Shown here: positions 38,901-45,040 of the stretch, piece by piece
How the letters are laid out: each line of letters opens with the position of its first letter
Position numbering within the stretch: the stretch's first letter is position 1
Source: Variovorax sp. ZS18.2.2
GTDB taxonomy: Bacteria; Pseudomonadota; Gammaproteobacteria; Burkholderiales; Burkholderiaceae_C
Direction: 5' to 3'
DNA: 64,000 nt
NCBI RefSeq assembly: GCF_024701975.1
Contig: NZ_JANLNM010000001.1
Span: forward strand, 620,001-684,000
Notes under the pieces: model-generated
Database searches by the model: none
What the model was told of the DNA's origin: nothing
The model's input: the letters and a program-made list of their open reading frames with translations, nothing else
Made by a program: the position numbers and the translations under genes

Positions 38901-41441
38901 ACCCACATGCGCATGCGCGGCGGCCGCTCCGCGAGCGAAGCGATGACCATGGAAATGCGCAACGGCGGCGCCATGACGGTGCAGGCCGGCGGCGCGATCC
39001 GCGGCGGCCAGTACTACGTGGCGCGCGGCGCGGGCGATATCCGCGCCGGCGAGACGGCGGTCGGTCACACGTTCGTGCTGACCCGCGACGACAACAACGG
39101 CGGCCTCACCAAGTCGAGCTACACCGTGGCACCGGTGCTCGCGCTGGGCGACGCCACGCTGAGCCTGCGCACGGCGGGCGACCTGCGTCTGCAGACGGTG
39201 ATCGACCCGCTGCTTGTGACCTACGGCGAAGGCTTGCGCAACGACGGCCAGCTGCTGAACTACGGCGCCTACATGAGCGGCTACACCGACCGCAGCGCGC
39301 TCAGGCTGGTGTCCACCGGCGGCAACATCACCTTCGTGAACCGCGCGGAGTTCATCTTTCGCGACCTGCTGCTCAACAGCTTCGACACCGACACGCTGGT
39401 GGGCTTCGGCGGCAACCGGTATCCGGCGCGGTTCTCGGCGGCCGCGCTGAACGGCGGCATCGCCATCGACGGGCCGCTGTACGTGCTGCCGGGCACCACC
39501 AACGACGTGAGGATGGTGGCGAAGAACGACATCCGCTTCGATGCGCAGCTCGTCATGGCCTACGCCACGCCGGCGATGATGTCTTCGGCCTACATGCCAG
39601 GCGGATCGAACTCGCCCTTCAACCAGATGAACATGGAGGACCTGCTCGACAACCTGATCAACCCGGCGCTGTCCTCGCCCGTCAACAACACGTACCTGCG
39701 CAGCGTCCACAACCCCGACGTGCTCCCGCTGGCCAACGATTTCGAACCCAGCCGCATCTATGCTTCGCAGGGCTCCATCGTCGGGCTCGACGTGAAGGCC
39801 AACGAGCAGACTTGGGTGCGCGCGGGCACCGACATCCGCGGCATTCGCCTGGCCGGGCGCAACCTGCGCGGCTCCGACGTCACGTTGCTGGAGGCGGGCA
39901 ACGACATCCTGGCGGTGGAAAGCGTGAGGCCGCTCAACCGCGACAACGAGCTCGCCTTGGGTCTGACCGGCAACATCGAGATGCAGGGCCCCGGCACGCT
40001 GGTGCTGGCCGCCGGCCGCGACCTGTACGCCGACAACCTGCAGGTGCAGACGCTGGGCAACCAGCGCTACGACGCGAACAACCGCGCGCGGCCCGAGACG
40101 CAGATCAAGGGCCTGCCGGAGCACGGCGCCACCATCACCGCCATGGCCGGGCTGAACCGCGCGGTGGGCTACGAGGCATTCACGGCCGCCTACCTCGATC
40201 CGTCGAAGGTCGCGTCCATGCCCGACTACCTGAAGGCACGAGGCGCGGACGGCAGCGTGCTGCCCATCTACCTGGTGGACCAGCTCGAGACGCGCGCGGG
40301 CGGACAGGAAAAGACCGTGCGCCGCGGCCTCGTGTCGTACATGTCGGACATGACCGGCGAAAAGCTGGCGCCGCTCGAGGCCTGGGCGCGGTTCCAGCAG
40401 TTGCCCCAGCTCGCGCAGCAGCAGTTTCTGCGGCAGATCTACCTGCTCGAACTGCGCGAAGCGGGGCGCGACCAGAACGAGCCGGGCACCGGCGGCCTGC
40501 CGCGCAACGGCGGCTACAACCGCGGCTACGCGGCCATCGAGACGCTGTTTCCGGGCGACGCATGGAAGGGCGACGTGGCAGCCAACAAGCTGATGCTGCG
40601 CACCATGGCCGGCGGCGACATCGACGTGCTCACGCCCGGCGGCGGCTTGCAGGTGGCGGCGCTGGGCGCGACGGTGCCGTCCGGCTACGGCCTGGTGACG
40701 CTGGCCTCGGGGCACATCGGCATCGCCGCCAGGGACGACGTCACGGTGAACCAGTCGCGCATCCTGTCCTTCGTGCCCGAGGTGACGAAGCAGGGCAGCG
40801 ACCAGATCATCTGGGCCACCGTCGGCGACATCGACGCCGGGCGCGGCGCCAAGACCCTGCGTGTGCCCTCGGCGCCCGAGGTGTCCACCGACCTGGACGG
40901 CGTGACAGTGGTGCGCGAGAAGTCCGACATGAGCGGCAGCGGCATCGGCACGGTGGGCGACGGCGACGTCGACCTGGTCGCGCCCAACGGCACGGTGAAC
41001 GCCGGCGATGCGGGGCTGCGCGTGGCGGGCAACCTGAACATCGCCGCGCTGCAGGTGCTCAATGCCGACAACATCCAGGTCAAGGGCGAGACCAAGGGCC
41101 TGCCGGTGATCGCGGCGGTGAACGTCGGCGCGTTGACCAATGCCAGCGCGGCCGCCTCGCAGGCCGCGGCCGCCGCGCAGGATGTGCTGCAGCGCGACCG
41201 CGCCGCGGCGCGCCAGGCGCTGCCCTCGGTGTTCACCGTGCGGGTGCTGGGCACGGGCAACGAGCCGGCCGAAGGCGCGAGCCGGAGCGCACCGCCGCCG
41301 CCGGGCGGGCCCTCATCGGACAAGTCGGTTCGCTACGACCCGGCGAACCTCGTGCAGCTGGTCGGCAACGGCAAGCAGTTCGATGCCGGGCAGGTGGCAC
41401 GGCTGACCGACGAAGAACGCCGGGCCCTGCAGGGCCGGTAG
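29988..41441 (+). CDS. Giant filamentous-haemagglutinin-type exoprotein (TpsA-like, DUF3739)
   Basis: 3817 residues. Extended N-terminus with a late hydrophobic signal (~residues 24-58, ending DAQAQ). The two-partner-secretion domain lies at ~160-330, with NWESFNVG (~188) and INRNGIVF (~247) as hallmarks. The rest is beta-helix-type repeat sequence rich in Gly/Ala/Asn/Asp, almost without Cys except a pair near residues 1380-1387 (PDCFGLFVDGAC). An EF-hand-like loop occurs at residues 2100-2111. The C-terminal third resembles DUF3739 and the end (LTDEERRALQGR) has no toxin module. ATG 29988 was chosen because the 40 codons before it cover the candidate promoter. No TpsB/FhaC transporter is in the window. 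Likely a surface adhesin or biofilm protein. Confidence 0.92.
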   Translation: MSTRGSLGAINPSTNRERVAAPPRRPRFRMAPIAHAARAACVIAMTLVADGAVLDAQAQRAFSGAWFATKNTVQNSATATGRLPNGMPASMLTNPLEQRKAGEQLQRSIGNLNMAARGIAAQQAAQEASRQAALNGGSDIPDGLADGGLKVDSNSLTAGWLNANAPVQTAAGGRVVVGIRQTDEKAILNWESFNVGKNTTVQFDQKGGAKPDGTNAWIALNRINDPGGRPSQIAGQIKADGSVYLINRNGIVFTGSSQVNTRSLVASSLSLSDKQFKLGINNAQVLANQGNDFPIPQFGEFTSARPEIYGDNGFKAGVGGAPDRMGNVDRFDPGAAPGEVKVDAGAQLAADSGGKVMLFAPKVRNAGRISAPDGQVILAAGENIYLKTPSAQDPNAPRGLDVAASAVPGWAFTGGQVQGALKLSPVYADFNFVSGLRDVVMPEMAARAKSVGYEVVNTGTVQADRGNITLQAQDVRQSGVLSSTTALNNRNGSILLRAWGLGTHMYADGVNDLINWSAGTLTLGEGSIAQVLPDASDTSEIEASALATRYQPGRVSLYGQLIDIRPKAGVLVPAGTIKIESAVNPLFTQYPYFKPGSLGDESRIYLDGEAFLSVAGLQGMQVNMSRNFIEAELRINELRDSPLLLDSWVRGKKVIVDRRVGGVFGDGPMAGVQWVLGPDGATYIPGAWVGTPLGDVSGWVGVGKTDLRELSADAGSIDLRAGGSVITRAGSMLDVSGGSVRYTDGMNTATKLMGADGRVHTMERAMSDTDYTGIAGEFNNVHARWGVKNTWRNPLIGADYKEAGYTEGRKAGGVRIYAGDAMVLEGDMLGGVVVGERQSQNPGGNKGGRLELGENTPDGRPWSPGTIVVSHDPKRLAQDFDAKAKLGEDFYVQLKPDEQKSRKLTFLSDDMLSDSGMGTIVLNTINGDFELASGAVLNLAPGASLSVAGTEGSTNDIRINGQIRAPGGQIGLSSANGKLEVGEYGRLDASGQWINTWRDGALRGAWAMDGGAIMVNVGNISAHKDAVFDVSGGGRVDPGAKGLPTLRVGDAGSISLTGVTPDLDLGTLNLRAHAAGSAGSLSIETASAVQVGGAPTGSPADKTAAALLLPATLFGERGFGKVSVSVRGEGNGIVVPEGVTVSQLATSLELTGFAWRDLPSGRNLADAAPAGVLRPEERAARDPAALMLGTENGPIRVARGATVRTDTGASLALNAGGELGVLAVAGRLDAPAGRIALGGRELTLEAGGELLARGVPLIHLDSTGRRVGEVRDGGTVSIQAGELRLEKDALIDVSGATGTIDGVADAGPSGTRVPRPAQPIVLDSNGGLIEITGKGLIESTMLGKAGGPGGVGGRIRLNMTAPSAPNGSPLEQLQRTLQDPDCFGLFVDGACSDWKQGLDYDWAPGLRTYGYEIDGPMILPSSLLAHLADIKELVVSDQLGSPGVAGPLDPAQFGLTPQALDLFRDALLSSDLLRDVLQKPGQQFALTVRPQAFKDGGFADLALVNASQGAIRLDNANLALGRSISLQGTIVGHAASSSSLRAPRIVLSAMPGASPVPTSAAAQDPAAAAGQLTLTGSLIDISASEDPNQFQAGAVRITGFGRTVLEAGEIRMGGALPSQISEDTRLQVNLDVDGHLVLKAGQVYPTTAMTGVIRAGDSITVERLGDAGGAPLSAGGSLRLEAPVIAQNGVLRAPFGQIELDAGERLSLGAGSLTSVSGAGLAVPYGTLSNNEHWHDPSKGVDVTNPSSGSLTAPPEKRITMKSPDVALAQGAVVDIAGGGDLHASEFVPGPGGSHDVLNMPGMYAILPGQAGAAPAGGAQAGQRVWLAGGPGLAAGWYDLLPARYALLPGAFAVQATGRTWGGASAPAIRAPDGSLVMQGKGGNTYGGNQDAQATAWRVMSGGTLRRYTEYNEATANDFFASEAFKLTQYRLTGQDVVTPRLPRDGGAVVFDAGRRLVLDGTLRSAPDAGGRGGLVDIAGKKIAIVGSGQDGASLQADGYLVIDSASLSNFGAGSLLVGGKRQGNALGLELDVTATDIVVRNNEGSELFGPEIILAASEQVAIEGGSRVSAKGAGGRGSGSLVVKPRVAAVYADPDGRLDDNNDGVIDAKDAVDDVLITAARDWGALVRVSTGDAVKVIRQGVDTSRGGLVAIGAGAVVNGDAALLIDATRTTELAASAQIAGTDLSVAAGRIGFGGGTEGMVLDSGALAQLAHSTRLTLRSYTDFDFYGSLDLGAAGLKSLTFDGAAFVGRGAGDVTIKGDSIALVNSGGGTGVPAGTGTGGLTLDAATLVLGAGQKTFSGFGAVTLAGRNAIVGEGAGGIDTGAAALTLNTPLLTGRGGAVQRIATGGALQVVALPEGGAAPFDLQDSLGLRLGLSGRSIAFGGRAVARGGSIDMTATGGSLVVTQGAAIDVGGSAKQFFDVAEYADAGRIGLSAVGGDVRLEAGSRLNLAAHPNGGDAGTLSLAASQGGTVVLDGVIAAQAGTNGNGGGKAGSFALDIEALPDFAGFSQRLNDAGFNRSRQFRIRQGNVVLGGLTTVEDFGLTADRGSIDISGTVDARSAYGGVIRITAGNGVAMRQGAQLLAGATGELGTGRVTLEAAGGQLNLQGGLIDVAGNEGGKVRLRAQQNAAHDDLAVTALNISVTGARSAVLEGVSVYDVKDYDGATVDSVKTDAIADATRFRAAAAAVAGRLGTGLAVMPGIEIRSAGDLALNSDWNLFSDFSGAREGTLTLRAGGNLAINGHLSDGFDAADRSGLLQAGPSWNLRLVAGGELASADAMALKPLAAQAAGKGSITVGTANTAVPAEGDPTPDNGAGKLVRTGTGDLEVRAGRDLTLAHKESVIYTAGRKDTTAWSDFSTANPDASYGVEGGNLVIGAQGSVEAVPSGQHFTEWLNRQGNLNAEFFFGEYTNGENGVRPDGTYGPILHAPEQSSWWIDYARFQQGVGALGGGNVSVDAGGDLRNLLVALPTHMRMRGGRSASEAMTMEMRNGGAMTVQAGGAIRGGQYYVARGAGDIRAGETAVGHTFVLTRDDNNGGLTKSSYTVAPVLALGDATLSLRTAGDLRLQTVIDPLLVTYGEGLRNDGQLLNYGAYMSGYTDRSALRLVSTGGNITFVNRAEFIFRDLLLNSFDTDTLVGFGGNRYPARFSAAALNGGIAIDGPLYVLPGTTNDVRMVAKNDIRFDAQLVMAYATPAMMSSAYMPGGSNSPFNQMNMEDLLDNLINPALSSPVNNTYLRSVHNPDVLPLANDFEPSRIYASQGSIVGLDVKANEQTWVRAGTDIRGIRLAGRNLRGSDVTLLEAGNDILAVESVRPLNRDNELALGLTGNIEMQGPGTLVLAAGRDLYADNLQVQTLGNQRYDANNRARPETQIKGLPEHGATITAMAGLNRAVGYEAFTAAYLDPSKVASMPDYLKARGADGSVLPIYLVDQLETRAGGQEKTVRRGLVSYMSDMTGEKLAPLEAWARFQQLPQLAQQQFLRQIYLLELREAGRDQNEPGTGGLPRNGGYNRGYAAIETLFPGDAWKGDVAANKLMLRTMAGGDIDVLTPGGGLQVAALGATVPSGYGLVTLASGHIGIAARDDVTVNQSRILSFVPEVTKQGSDQIIWATVGDIDAGRGAKTLRVPSAPEVSTDLDGVTVVREKSDMSGSGIGTVGDGDVDLVAPNGTVNAGDAGLRVAGNLNIAALQVLNADNIQVKGETKGLPVIAAVNVGALTNASAAASQAAAAAQDVLQRDRAAARQALPSVFTVRVLGTGNEPAEGASRSAPPPPGGPSSDKSVRYDPANLVQLVGNGKQFDAGQVARLTDEERRALQGR
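36285..36320 (+). other. EF-hand-like calcium-binding loop inside the giant exoprotein
   Basis: Codons for DDNNDGVIDAKD satisfy DxNxDGxIxxxD exactly, as in EF-hand and dockerin loops. Only one loop is visible, in an otherwise beta-helical protein, so it may stabilise or bend the fibre in a calcium-dependent way; that role is inferred. Confidence 0.6.
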
Positions 41442-41583
41442 GCCGCTCGCGACCCGGTGCTCCCGGCCTGCGCTCCCGATCCGGGGGCGCGGGGCGGGAG
41501 GCCTCGCCCTCTTATCGACCTTCCGTCCACCTCGTGACTGCACGACCGGGACTTTCGCCGACCCCCATCGAGATCGATCCATC

Positions 41584-42204
41584 ATGAGCATGCACATCCA
41601 CATCCTGCGTGACCTGGAAGAACCGGCCGACGACTCGCCGGACGCGGTGCAGCACGGCGCCGCGCTGCAGGGCGTGCTCGTCGCGAACTACGAGTACCTG
41701 CGGCGCAGGCTCGTGCGCCACCTCGGTTGCCCCGACATGGCCAGCGAGTGCCTGCACGATGTGTGGATGCGGCTCGGCGAACTGGACATCCGCGATGACG
41801 TGCAGCACCCGCTGGCCTATGTCTACCGCATGGCCTGCAACGGGGCAGTCGACCGCATGCGCAGCAACCGGTCGTGGCAGTACACGGGGGATGCCGATGT
41901 CGCGCTCGAGAACCTGATCGACCTGGCCCCGGGTCCCGAGTTGATCGCCGAAGCCCGCTCCGATGTCGCGGCCGTGGACCGCGCGATGGACCGCTTGCCG
42001 GGTCGGCATCGCGGCGTGCTAATCGCCTTGCGCATCAACGAGATGACACGCCAGGAGGCGGCCATCCGCTTCGATCTTTCGCTGCGCGGCGTGGACACGG
42101 CGCTGCGCCAGGCGCTGGACTACTGCGCCGCGCATGCCGGCCAGCAGGTGCTGGCTGGTGTGAGTGCGCCCCGGCGCGCGGTGCGTCCGCTGCAGGTTTC
42201 CTGA
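41584..42204 (+). CDS. Second ECF sigma factor, FecI-like
   Basis: 206 residues. Region 2 at ~28-95 (LVANYEYLRRRLVRHLGCPDMASECLHDVWMRL, HPLAYVYRMACNGAVDRMRS) and region 4 at ~130-180 (LPGRHRGVLIALRINEMTRQEAAIRFDLSLRGVDTALRQA). It follows the giant exoprotein by 142 nt in the same orientation and has no FecR of its own. It lacks the shared promoter element in its upstream gap. It may be co-transcribed with the exoprotein gene and act as a second layer of control, or use the upstream FecR. Confidence 0.88.
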   Translation: MSMHIHILRDLEEPADDSPDAVQHGAALQGVLVANYEYLRRRLVRHLGCPDMASECLHDVWMRLGELDIRDDVQHPLAYVYRMACNGAVDRMRSNRSWQYTGDADVALENLIDLAPGPELIAEARSDVAAVDRAMDRLPGRHRGVLIALRINEMTRQEAAIRFDLSLRGVDTALRQALDYCAAHAGQQVLAGVSAPRRAVRPLQVS

Positions 42205-42227
42205 TCCCGGCGGGAGAGCGGTTCAGC

Positions 42228-43031
42228 TCAGATCAGGTTGCGCATCGCCTGCGCCGTCTCGCGCAGCACCGGCAGCACGCGCGCCACCGCGTCTTCGGAG
42301 CTTTCGTGCCCCATCGGCATCGTGATGTTCAGCGCGCCCACCAGCGTGCCGTGCCGGTCGCGCAGCGGCACCGCGATGCCGCGCGAGTTCAGGTCGAGTT
42401 GCTGCTCCGACAGCGCCCAGCCTTGCGCGCGGATGCGGGCCAGTTCGAGCTTCATGCGCTCCATGCTCGCGATGGTGTGCGAGGTGAACACGGTGAGCTG
42501 CCGCGTCGCCAGCCACTCGTTCAGTTCGGCATCGCTGCGCAGCGCGAGCATCAGCATGCCCGAGGCCGTGACCTGCGCCGGCACGCGCGCGCCCAGCACA
42601 TAGCCGGTGCTCATGCTGCGGTTGGGGCCGTTGCGCGCGATGTAGACGACCTCGTCGCCGTCCATCACGCTGAGGTAGGCGATCTCGTTGGTGCCGGCCG
42701 CCACCCGCTGCAGGAAGGGCTGCACCACGCGCGGCAGGCGGGCCGATTCGAGGTACGAGCGGCCCAGGCGCAACACCCGCGGCGTGAGCCAGAACAACTT
42801 GCCGTCGCTCGCGACGTAGCCCATGTGCTGCAGCGTCAGCAGATAGCGCCGCGCGGCGGTGCGCGTCATGTTCGTGCGCTGGCCGGCCTGGCTGGCGGTG
42901 AGGCGCGGGTTGGCGTCGTCGAAGGCTTCGATGATGCTCACGCCGCGCTCCAGGCCGGCGATCCAGTCGCGCTTGTCCAGGCCTGCGGGTGCGGGCGAGT
43001 CGTCCTTGCTGTCCTTGCTCTCTTTGCTCAT
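42228..43031 (-). CDS. IclR-family regulator of the quinate/protocatechuate cluster
   Basis: 267 residues from ATG 43031 (a 14-residue longer start is possible). N-terminal winged helix (~20-85: WIAGLERGVSIIEAFDDANP, RTAARRYLLTLQHMGYV) and C-terminal IclR effector domain (~100-260: YLSVMDGDEVVYIARNG, TASGMLMLAL, DLNSRGIAVPLRDRHG). The PcaR/PcaU/PobR subgroup controls protocatechuate genes and often activates. It is divergent from the catabolic operon, and repeats CGATNNNCGAA in the intervening 200 nt are good candidates for its binding site. Confidence 0.92.
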   Translation of the reverse strand: MSKESKDSKDDSPAPAGLDKRDWIAGLERGVSIIEAFDDANPRLTASQAGQRTNMTRTAARRYLLTLQHMGYVASDGKLFWLTPRVLRLGRSYLESARLPRVVQPFLQRVAAGTNEIAYLSVMDGDEVVYIARNGPNRSMSTGYVLGARVPAQVTASGMLMLALRSDAELNEWLATRQLTVFTSHTIASMERMKLELARIRAQGWALSEQQLDLNSRGIAVPLRDRHGTLVGALNITMPMGHESSEDAVARVLPVLRETAQAMRNLI

Positions 43032-43102
43032 GGGTCGGAAGTGTGCCGCCGGTGGATCACCGGCAAGTTGCATTCGTGGGCAGTGAAAACCCTTGGTTTG
43101 AA

Positions 43103-43134
43103 CGATTGTCGAATTTCAAAGATCGATGATCGAA
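43103..43134. promoter_or_regulatory. Candidate IclR operator, three half-sites
   Basis: CGATTGTCGAA (43103-43113), an inverted TTCAAAGATCG (43115-43125, one mismatch) and CGATGATCGAA (43124-43134) share the core CGATNNNCGAA. The two direct copies are 21 bp apart, two helical turns. Triplicated ~10-bp half-sites are known for IclR regulators PcaU and PobR. Lies between the regulator and the first shikimate-dehydrogenase gene. Confidence 0.5.
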
Positions 43135-43231
43135 CGTTTTTGCCTTGCTGGCGCTGTGGAAAAGGGCCTAAGGGACTATAAAGCTCGGCATCCGACCTCC
43201 CAAAGAGCGATTGACGAACGGAACCCAGCAC

Positions 43232-44155
43232 ATGAGCCATTCCATCAGCGGCAGCACCCAGGCTTACCTGATCCCGGGCGATCCGGTGCGGAACGTGCGG
43301 CTGCCGCGCATGTTCAATGCCACCTTCGAGCGCTTCGGCATCGACGCGGTGCTGCTGCCGATGCAGGTGCCGGTGCGCGATTTCGCGGTGTTCTTCAAGT
43401 CGGCCTTTCTCGCGCGCAATGTGCGCGGCATGGTGATCGCGCCGCCGCACAAGCCGCTGGTGGTCGACCTGCTCGACGGCTGCGGGCTCTTCGGCCGCGT
43501 GGCGGGCTCGGTCAACGTGGTGCGCCGCACCGAGGGCGACCAGCTCGAGGGCGATCTGTTCGATGGCGAAGGCCTCATCGGCGCGCTCGACCACTGCAAC
43601 ATTCCCTTCCGCGGCAAGCGGGTGCTGATCCTCGGCGCGGGCGTGAGCGCCGCGGCCATCGGCGTGGCGCTGGCCGAAGGTGGCACGGTGAACGGCGCGG
43701 AGCACATCGCCTTCTTCGACACGGCGGCCGGCAAGGCGGCGGGCGTGGCGGCCAAGCTCGATGCCTTCTTCGATGCGACCGTGGTCGCGGTCGAGAGCAA
43801 CGCGCCCGAAGGCTACGACCTCGTGATCAACGCCACGCCGCTCGGCCTGGTCGAGGGCGATGCGCTGCCGCTCGACGTGTCGCGCATGGAGAGCCACGCG
43901 ACGCTGTTCGACATCCTGCTGCGCAACCAGCCCACGCCGCTGGTGCGTGCGGCGCGTGCGCGCGGGCTCAATGCGCAGGCCGGCTTCGAGATGCTGATCC
44001 AGCAGATGCCGCACTACCTGCGCTACTTCGGCCACCTCGATGCGGCCGAGGCGCTGCAGGCCGATGCGAACTTCCTGCGCGAAATCGTTCATCCGCCAGC
44101 GATGCACGGCGAGATCGCGAACCCCTTGCGCTACCACTCGCCCAGCGTCGCCTGA
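43232..44155 (+). CDS. Shikimate/quinate dehydrogenase-like protein 1
   Basis: 307 residues from ATG 43232. The substrate domain keeps the catalytic Lys (IAPPHKPLV, equivalent to PHK in AroE), the Asn in SVNVV and an Asp in GDLFDGEG; the usual NTDG is changed to LFDG. A Rossmann domain follows (VLILGAGVSAAAIGVALAEGG). In this setting it probably oxidises quinate or shikimate for catabolism rather than making shikimate. A second paralogue lies 29 nt downstream. Coenzyme preference is not evident. Confidence 0.85.
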   Translation: MSHSISGSTQAYLIPGDPVRNVRLPRMFNATFERFGIDAVLLPMQVPVRDFAVFFKSAFLARNVRGMVIAPPHKPLVVDLLDGCGLFGRVAGSVNVVRRTEGDQLEGDLFDGEGLIGALDHCNIPFRGKRVLILGAGVSAAAIGVALAEGGTVNGAEHIAFFDTAAGKAAGVAAKLDAFFDATVVAVESNAPEGYDLVINATPLGLVEGDALPLDVSRMESHATLFDILLRNQPTPLVRAARARGLNAQAGFEMLIQQMPHYLRYFGHLDAAEALQADANFLREIVHPPAMHGEIANPLRYHSPSVA

Positions 44156-44184
44156 CGCCTCATCTTTTCAAGCAAACGACTTTC

Positions 44185-45018
44185 ATGATTTCCGGCAAGA
44201 CAACGCTCATCGCCCACCTCGGCTACCCGACCGAGGCCTTCAAGGCGCCGATGATCTACAACCCCTGGTTCGACAAGCAGGGCATCGACGCGGTGGTGGT
44301 GCCGATGGGCGTGAAGCCCGAGGACTACGCGGCCACGCTGCCGCAGGTGTTCAGGTTCTCGAACATCTGCGGCGCGCTGGTCACGATGCCGCACAAGGTC
44401 ACGACGATGGGGCTGGTCGATGAGGTGACACCGACGGCGCGCGTCGCGGGCGCGTGCAACGCGATCCTCAAGCGACCCGACGGCACGCTGCTCGGCGACC
44501 AGTTCGACGGCGCGGGCTTCGTGCGCGGCGTGGAGCGCAAGGGCCGGCTCTTCAAGGGCACGCGGGTGCTGGTGTCGGGCACGGGCGGCGTGGGCTCGGC
44601 CATTGCGGCGTCGATCGCCGCTGCGGGCGCCGCGGAGCTGATGCTGTTCGACATGAGCGATGCATCCGCACAGGCGCTTGCCGCGCGGCTGCGCGAACAC
44701 TATCCGCAGATGAAGGTCGCCACGGGCTCGAAGGACCCGGCCGGCTACGACGTGGTCGTCAACGCCACGCCGCTCGGCATGAAGGACAGCGACCCGTTGC
44801 CCTTCGACGTGGACCGCATCGACCCGGCCACCTTCGTCGGAGAGGTCGTCATGAAGACCGAATACACGCCGCTGCTGCAGGCCGCAAAAGCAAAGGGCTG
44901 TGCGGTGCAGGTCGGCACCGACATGCTGTTCGAGATGATCCCGGCCTACCTCGAATTCTTCGGCTTCGGCACCGCATCTCCCGAGGAGTTGCGTGCCGTG
45001 GCCCAACTGAAATATTGA
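44185..45018 (+). CDS. Shikimate/quinate dehydrogenase-like protein 2
   Basis: 277 residues from ATG 44185. Catalytic Lys in VTMPHKVTT, Asn in GACNAI and Asp in GDQFDGAG (again FDG instead of TDG), then a Rossmann dinucleotide loop VSGTGGVGSAIAAS. The C-terminus EMIPAYLEFFGF is family-typical. Paralogous to the preceding gene. One may act on quinate and the other on shikimate, both entering the 3-dehydroshikimate branch handled by QuiC further downstream. Confidence 0.87.
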   Translation: MISGKTTLIAHLGYPTEAFKAPMIYNPWFDKQGIDAVVVPMGVKPEDYAATLPQVFRFSNICGALVTMPHKVTTMGLVDEVTPTARVAGACNAILKRPDGTLLGDQFDGAGFVRGVERKGRLFKGTRVLVSGTGGVGSAIAASIAAAGAAELMLFDMSDASAQALAARLREHYPQMKVATGSKDPAGYDVVVNATPLGMKDSDPLPFDVDRIDPATFVGEVVMKTEYTPLLQAAKAKGCAVQVGTDMLFEMIPAYLEFFGFGTASPEELRAVAQLKY

Positions 45019-45040
45019 CGATGAACACCCAGGTCACCGC

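Noticed and set aside
35106..40715. A 1869-codon open frame on the minus strand within the exoprotein gene
   Set aside because: Same reason: shadow of the giant gene with no start context, no domain and Arg/Ala/Gln/His bias.
41442..41583. Possible terminator after the exoprotein gene
   Set aside because: GC-rich and able to fold, but I found no clean stem followed by a T run, so termination before the second sigma gene cannot be claimed.
32963..41587. A 2874-codon second forward frame over the exoprotein gene
   Set aside because: Arg/Gly/Ala/Pro-only composition and no hydrophobic or structural pattern; a frame shadow of the 29988-41441 gene.
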